From positions 1,364,001 to 1,428,000 of the forward strand of contig JAMPIT010000437.1 in assembly GCA_026261815.1 (NCBI GenBank): a DNA stretch of 64,000 bases. The letters are read 5' to 3'. Each line of letters starts with the position of its first letter. Position 1 is the stretch's first letter. The stretch is from Monarcha castaneiventris obscurior (taxonomy: Eukaryota > Chordata > Aves > Passeriformes > Monarchidae). The translations under genes were made by a program, and so were the position numbers. A model generated the notes under the pieces. That model searched no databases, was not told the DNA's origin, and worked only from the letters and a program-made list of their open reading frames with translations. Positions 63,765-64,000 of this stretch are shown here, piece by piece.

Positions 63765-63890
63765 ACTTGGAGAATCCCAGAATGGTTTGGGCTGGAAGGG
63801 ACCTTAAAGCTCATCCAGTTCCACCCCCTGTGTGGGAATTGAATTCCCAGCTTCTTGCTACAGGTCCCTCATGACCAGGATCCAAATGTA
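63765..63890 (-). mobile_element. CR1 LINE fragment
   Basis: Antisense CR1 3' end: AGAATCCCAGAATGGTTTGG, GCTGGAAGGGACCTTAAAGC and TCATCCAGTTCCACCCCCTG. Confidence 0.9.
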
Positions 63891-64000
63891 GCTGGAATTT
63901 TTTTCCCCTGGCATTGCTGAAACATTTGGATGAGCCTGAGTTTCATTTACTGGGTGTAATGAATGATTTTAAATACATGCATGTCAAGTAGTGTTTCACT

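Larger units (their letters stand above)
44075..64000 (+). other. RSRC1: RSRC1 intron after the third coding exon (continues past the window)
   Basis: Nearly 20 kb without a further RSRC1 exon; I looked for codons of the expected coiled-coil segment (GLEHLPPAEQAKARL-like) and saw none. It holds CR1 pieces, short tandem duplications, and AT-rich unique tracts at about 55.0-55.48 and 61.3-61.87 kb. No other gene is supported. Confidence 0.8.

Noticed and set aside
1..64000. tRNA, rRNA, microRNA or snoRNA genes
   Set aside because: I looked for A/B boxes, C/D and H/ACA motifs and strong hairpins in passing and found none convincing; a covariance-model search would be the proper test.

Overview
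The window is nuclear DNA from a bird. The evidence is about two dozen short CR1 LINE pieces of the avian type, many carrying the CR1 3' core, short introns in GC-rich genes, and a gene pair recognisable as SHOX2 and RSRC1. The CR1 variants look like those of songbirds, but that is an impression and was not tested. The order matches the vertebrate arrangement as I remember it: SHOX2 on the minus strand and RSRC1 on the plus strand, head to head.

Layout. 1-10,690 is intergenic DNA downstream of SHOX2 with five CR1 pieces, a CATCCCTG-type minisatellite and a CpG-rich patch. 10,690-12,086 is AT-rich and homopolymer-rich and probably holds the SHOX2 3'UTR. SHOX2 occupies 17,176 down to 12,087 in five coding exons (265, 209, 58, 89 and 252 nt), which join into a complete 290-residue paired-like homeodomain protein with a C-terminal OAR motif. 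A TATA box lies about 160 bp upstream of its ATG. A CpG-rich block (about 15.3-19.5 kb) covers the SHOX2 5' half and the divergent RSRC1 promoter. RSRC1 has a probable non-coding exon ending at 18,983, then coding exons at 20,192-20,379, 22,277-22,402 and 43,913-44,074. These encode the first 158 residues, the arginine/serine-rich half of an SR-related splicing factor. The remaining exons lie beyond the right edge. Everything from 22.4 kb to 64 kb except the third coding exon is RSRC1 intron: CR1 pieces, a minus-strand solo LTR, several minisatellites, and AT-rich unique tracts that look like candidate developmental enhancers.

The most unusual structure is at 43,146-43,920. A 48-58 bp minisatellite has copied the 3' splice site of the third RSRC1 coding exon, giving 14 consecutive acceptors (13 extra plus the real one). 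Nearly every unit also has a G-quadruplex motif, four have a CTGAC branch-point-like motif, and the reading frame stays open through the whole array. SHOX2 shows a partial parallel: its last intron is almost entirely a minisatellite of about 24 units and starts with a GC rather than GT donor. RSRC1 protein is known to act in 3' splice-site use, so the array could support self-regulation, but this is inference only.
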